Below, piece by piece: positions 6,725-7,806 of a stretch of DNA of 7,806 bases. Numbering within the stretch: position 1 is the first letter of the stretch; every line of letters begins with the position of its first letter. Position numbers and translations under genes: made by a program. The DNA comes from Minisyncoccota bacterium (lineage in GTDB: Bacteria; Patescibacteriota; Minisyncoccia; Phycocordibacterales; SBAW01), in the NCBI GenBank assembly GCA_020050775.1, contig JAGVKC010000019.1:1-7806 (forward strand), in the 5' to 3' direction. The notes beneath the pieces were generated by a model that was not told the DNA's origin, did no database searches, and saw only the letters and a list, made by a program, of their open reading frames with translations.

Positions 6725-6815
6725 ACATCGGTTCGAAAGACAATTAGTTGAGCGCGACGGCGCGAAACATAGGCATTTCATAGCAATAAAATGCCGGTGG
6801 CTTAAGAACCGATGT
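6725..6815 (-). repeat. Structured element closed by a perfect 10-bp inverted repeat, 3' of the 5S region
   Basis: On the minus strand ACATCGGTTC (6815-6806) is perfectly complementary to GAACCGATGT (6734-6725). The enclosed bases contain a second 7-bp hairpin, GGCATTT/AAATGCC (6795-6789 with 6778-6772 on minus), and a small GCGC/GCGC hairpin, so a branched RNA is possible. It fills most of the roughly 190 nt between 5S-B and the next gene, which otherwise holds no coding signal. I do not recognise a known RNA family; it is not a tRNA. It may be a tail structure of the rRNA precursor. Confidence 0.5.
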
Positions 6816-6898
6816 GCGTAGTTTTAGACCTTCTATTCTGGCGACTAGCTACTCTCCCCAGGTGTAACCCTAAGTACCATCGCCGCGAGCGAGCTTAA

Positions 6899-7085
6899 TC
6901 CCAGTAGGAAAAATTGTGAATCAAATATTTTATACCGGCGGCTAGCTACTCTTGCCGACTGTAACATCGACTACCATCGCCACTACGAAGCTTAACTTCC
7001 GTGTTCGGAATGAGAACGGGTGTAACCTTCGCGTCGAGCCACCAGAACAAAATATTCGATTCTTTTCACAATTTTCCTACGGGAC
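6899..7085 (-). repeat. Long inverted repeat bracketing 5S-A (probable precursor-processing stem)
   Basis: The arms at 7085-7048 and 6932-6899 are complementary over about 30 bp: TCCC, GTAGG, AAAATTGTGAA, then after a 4-nt bulge ATC and AATATTTT. Only 5S-A and a few bases lie between them. This resembles the stems that enclose 16S and 23S precursors and are cut by RNase III, but here it encloses a single 5S. The arm ends coincide with the ends of insertion 2 of 5S-B. Confidence 0.85.
6935..7045 (-). rRNA. rrf: 5S ribosomal RNA (5S-A), complete
   Basis: This is the structural RNA of the large subunit central protuberance. On the minus strand it runs from CTGGTGGCT (7045-7037), which pairs with AGCCGCCGG (6943-6935) as helix I. 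Helix II has a bulged A (AC-GCGAAG with CTTCGTAGT). The hallmark CCCGTT..CATTCCGAACACGG is followed by AAGTTAAGC, GGCGATGGTAG, helix IV GTCGAT/GTCGGC around loop GTTACA, and AAGAGTAGC. The length of about 111 nt is slightly short but normal. It lies downstream of the 23S in the usual rRNA order, unusually enclosed by a long inverted repeat within the second 5S-like sequence. Mature ends are estimated from pairing and may be off by a few bases. Confidence 0.93.
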
Positions 7086-7110
7086 ATGCTTCCGGTCGGA
7101 ATATAACGGG

Positions 7111-7137
7111 CTGAAAAAGCGCGGGGCGCTTTTTCAG
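7111..7137 (-). terminator. Perfect A-tract/T-tract hairpin, bidirectional terminator-like
   Basis: CTGAAAAAGCGC (7111-7122) and GCGCTTTTTCAG (7126-7137) form a perfect 12-bp stem with a 3-nt loop. The A5-GCGC...GCGC-T5 layout is that of a bidirectional intrinsic terminator. It lies between the 23S and 5S-A, inside insertion 1 of 5S-B and directly before the CCCGTT segment. Whether it terminates, attenuates, or is just an RNA fold cannot be told; the T-tract is part of the stem and no further T run follows on the minus strand. Confidence 0.45.
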
Positions 7138-7226
7138 AACCGGAGTCCGACGGGACGAGGTGGGGTCGCGCAAAAACGCACAAACGTTTTATGCGTGACT
7201 GACCCCGCCGCCAAGTCACCAAAATA

Positions 7227-7464
7227 CAAAGTCCAAAATGTTTATAAGCTGCAATAGGAGGGTGAGGGGGACCGACACATGGTATGTTCTCATCGTATGG
7301 CCAGATACCATCCGCTTAAATTAGTTATCCCATTAAAGGGACCACACGCTTAATCCTCCCCCACCCATTGCAGCTTATAAACTAGGTAGAAATTTCTCAA
7401 CCCTTCGATTTCTCTCAGGGTAAACAACAAATTATTGCGATTCTCAAGCTTCCCTTCTCTCTAT
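7227..7464 (-). other. Long 23S-5S internal spacer without genes
   Basis: The spacer between the estimated 23S 3' end and the start of 5S-B is about 240 nt and contains no tRNA or coding signal. It holds the large hairpin at 7240-7382. It also has AGAAAT/ATTTCT pairing (minus strand, around 7390-7412) and the palindrome CTCTATAGAG at 7458-7467 right at the 23S end, which may mark a processing site. Confidence 0.7.
7240..7382. repeat. 143-bp long inverted-repeat (hairpin) element in the rRNA spacer
   Basis: GTTTATAAGCTGCAAT (7240-7255) is perfectly repeated in inverse at 7367-7382. Pairing continues inward with mismatches through a purine-rich arm (about 7257-7267) and a pyrimidine-rich arm (about 7355-7365). 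The enclosed part has its own hairpin, ATGGTAT/ATACCAT (7279-7285 with 7305-7311), and a TCCC/GGGA hairpin near 7328-7341. No open reading frame or known RNA is recognised. It could be a precursor-processing hairpin, a miniature inverted-repeat element, or an unassigned RNA. Confidence 0.8.
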
Positions 7465-7757
<293 letters not shown>

Positions 7758-7806
7758 CTTCTTTTCATTCATTACTGAATGGAATGGACTGTAACTTTTT
7801 CTTTAC
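7758..7806 (-). other. 3' end of an intron in the 23S rRNA gene, probably group I (continues beyond the window)
   Basis: The 49 bases before the 23S exon do not match 23S. On the minus strand they contain AAGTTACAGTCC (7797-7786), which resembles the conserved P7 3'-strand (S element) of group I introns. A hairpin CATTC/GAATG (7781-7777 with 7770-7766) could be P9, and the terminal base is G (7758), as required for group I. The insertion point corresponds to the position after U2593 in E. coli numbering. A homing endonuclease could lie in the unseen part. Confidence 0.72.

Larger units (their letters stand above)
6834..7226 (-). rRNA. Second, interrupted 5S rRNA (5S-B) with two insertions, the larger containing a whole 5S gene
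   Basis: Three pieces read in order on the minus strand join into a 5S of about 114 nt: 7226-7200, 7110-7089 and 6898-6834. Helix I pairs over 13 bp (TATTTTGGTGACT with AGTCGCCAGAATA). Helix II pairs GC-GGCGGG (7211-7204) with GCTCGCTCGC (6894-6885), with one bulged base at the same place as in 5S-A, and with the same 2-nt spacing from helix I. The loop region CCCGTT..ATTCCGA..CGGAAG (7110-7089) continues as TTAAGC only at 6898. GGCGATGGTA, helix IV CTTAGG/CCTGGG with loop GTTACA, and GGGAGAGTAG follow. Insertion 1 (about 7199-7111, 89 nt) is hairpin-rich; insertion 2 (about 7088-6899, 190 nt) contains 5S-A. Preserved pairing argues for past or present selection. It may be a pseudogene, and GGCGGGGTC (7209-7201) can also pair with GACCCCACC (7167-7159), competing with helix II. 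Confidence 0.62.

Noticed and set aside
6715..6820. tRNA or tmRNA suggested by CGGTTCGAAAG on the plus strand
   Set aside because: No acceptor, D or anticodon arms of the right size surround it and no tag-coding region is visible; the bases belong to the 10-bp closing stem instead.
6834..6898. Simple tandem duplication leaving only a 3' fragment of 5S
   Set aside because: Matching 5' and middle pieces with correct pairing and spacing were found upstream of 5S-A, so an interrupted gene fits better than a bare fragment.
6952..7257. Open reading frames of about 76-101 codons over the 5S region on both strands
   Set aside because: They lie on or opposite structured rRNA sequence, have low-complexity unlikely proteins and no ribosome site.

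Overview
The window looks like a piece of a Candidate Phyla Radiation (Patescibacteria, Parcubacteria-like) chromosome of roughly balanced base composition. This is an inference. It rests on the style of the SecD, FolD and RodA proteins, a small membrane protein of a kind I associate with these genomes, few Shine-Dalgarno sites, and an rRNA operon carrying an intron and other insertions. I could not run a phylogeny.

Left part (1-2241), all on the minus strand: the 5' end of secD (preprotein translocation), folD (one-carbon metabolism), and galE (UDP-glucose/UDP-galactose interconversion). A strong intrinsic terminator follows galE and sits directly in front of folD. Middle (2242-4750): a WcaJ-like polyprenyl-phosphate sugar-1-phosphate transferase (minus) is divergent from a GT4-family glycosyltransferase (plus) across a very short AT-rich promoter region. 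With galE these form a small surface-glycan set: nucleotide-sugar supply, loading of the first sugar on the lipid carrier, and extension. The glycosyltransferase is split by one in-frame TGA at the junction of its two Rossmann domains.

Right-centre (4747-6647), minus strand: a membrane-anchored protein with a Cys-rich motif and two beta-sandwich-like segments overlaps rodA (SEDS peptidoglycan polymerase) by one base, so the two are probably translationally coupled. rodA meets the glycosyltransferase tail-to-tail on a shared CTAG.

Right end (about 6690-7806): the 3' end of an rRNA operon on the minus strand. It holds the 23S 3' exon, preceded by the end of an intron inserted at the site equivalent to E. 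coli 2593, then a long hairpin-rich spacer and the 5S region. The 5S region is the most unusual part. A complete 5S gene (5S-A), bracketed by a stem of about 30 bp, sits inside a second 5S sequence (5S-B). The 5S-B pieces at 7226-7200, 7110-7089 and 6898-6834 join into about 114 nt with helices I, II and IV intact. Thus one 5S rRNA gene appears nested within an insertion in another, with a second, hairpin-rich insertion in the other strand of the same loop.

Protein-coding genes here end in TAA or TAG. Several starts lack a Shine-Dalgarno site and have a -10-like hexamer 6-7 nt before the start codon, which suggests leaderless mRNAs.
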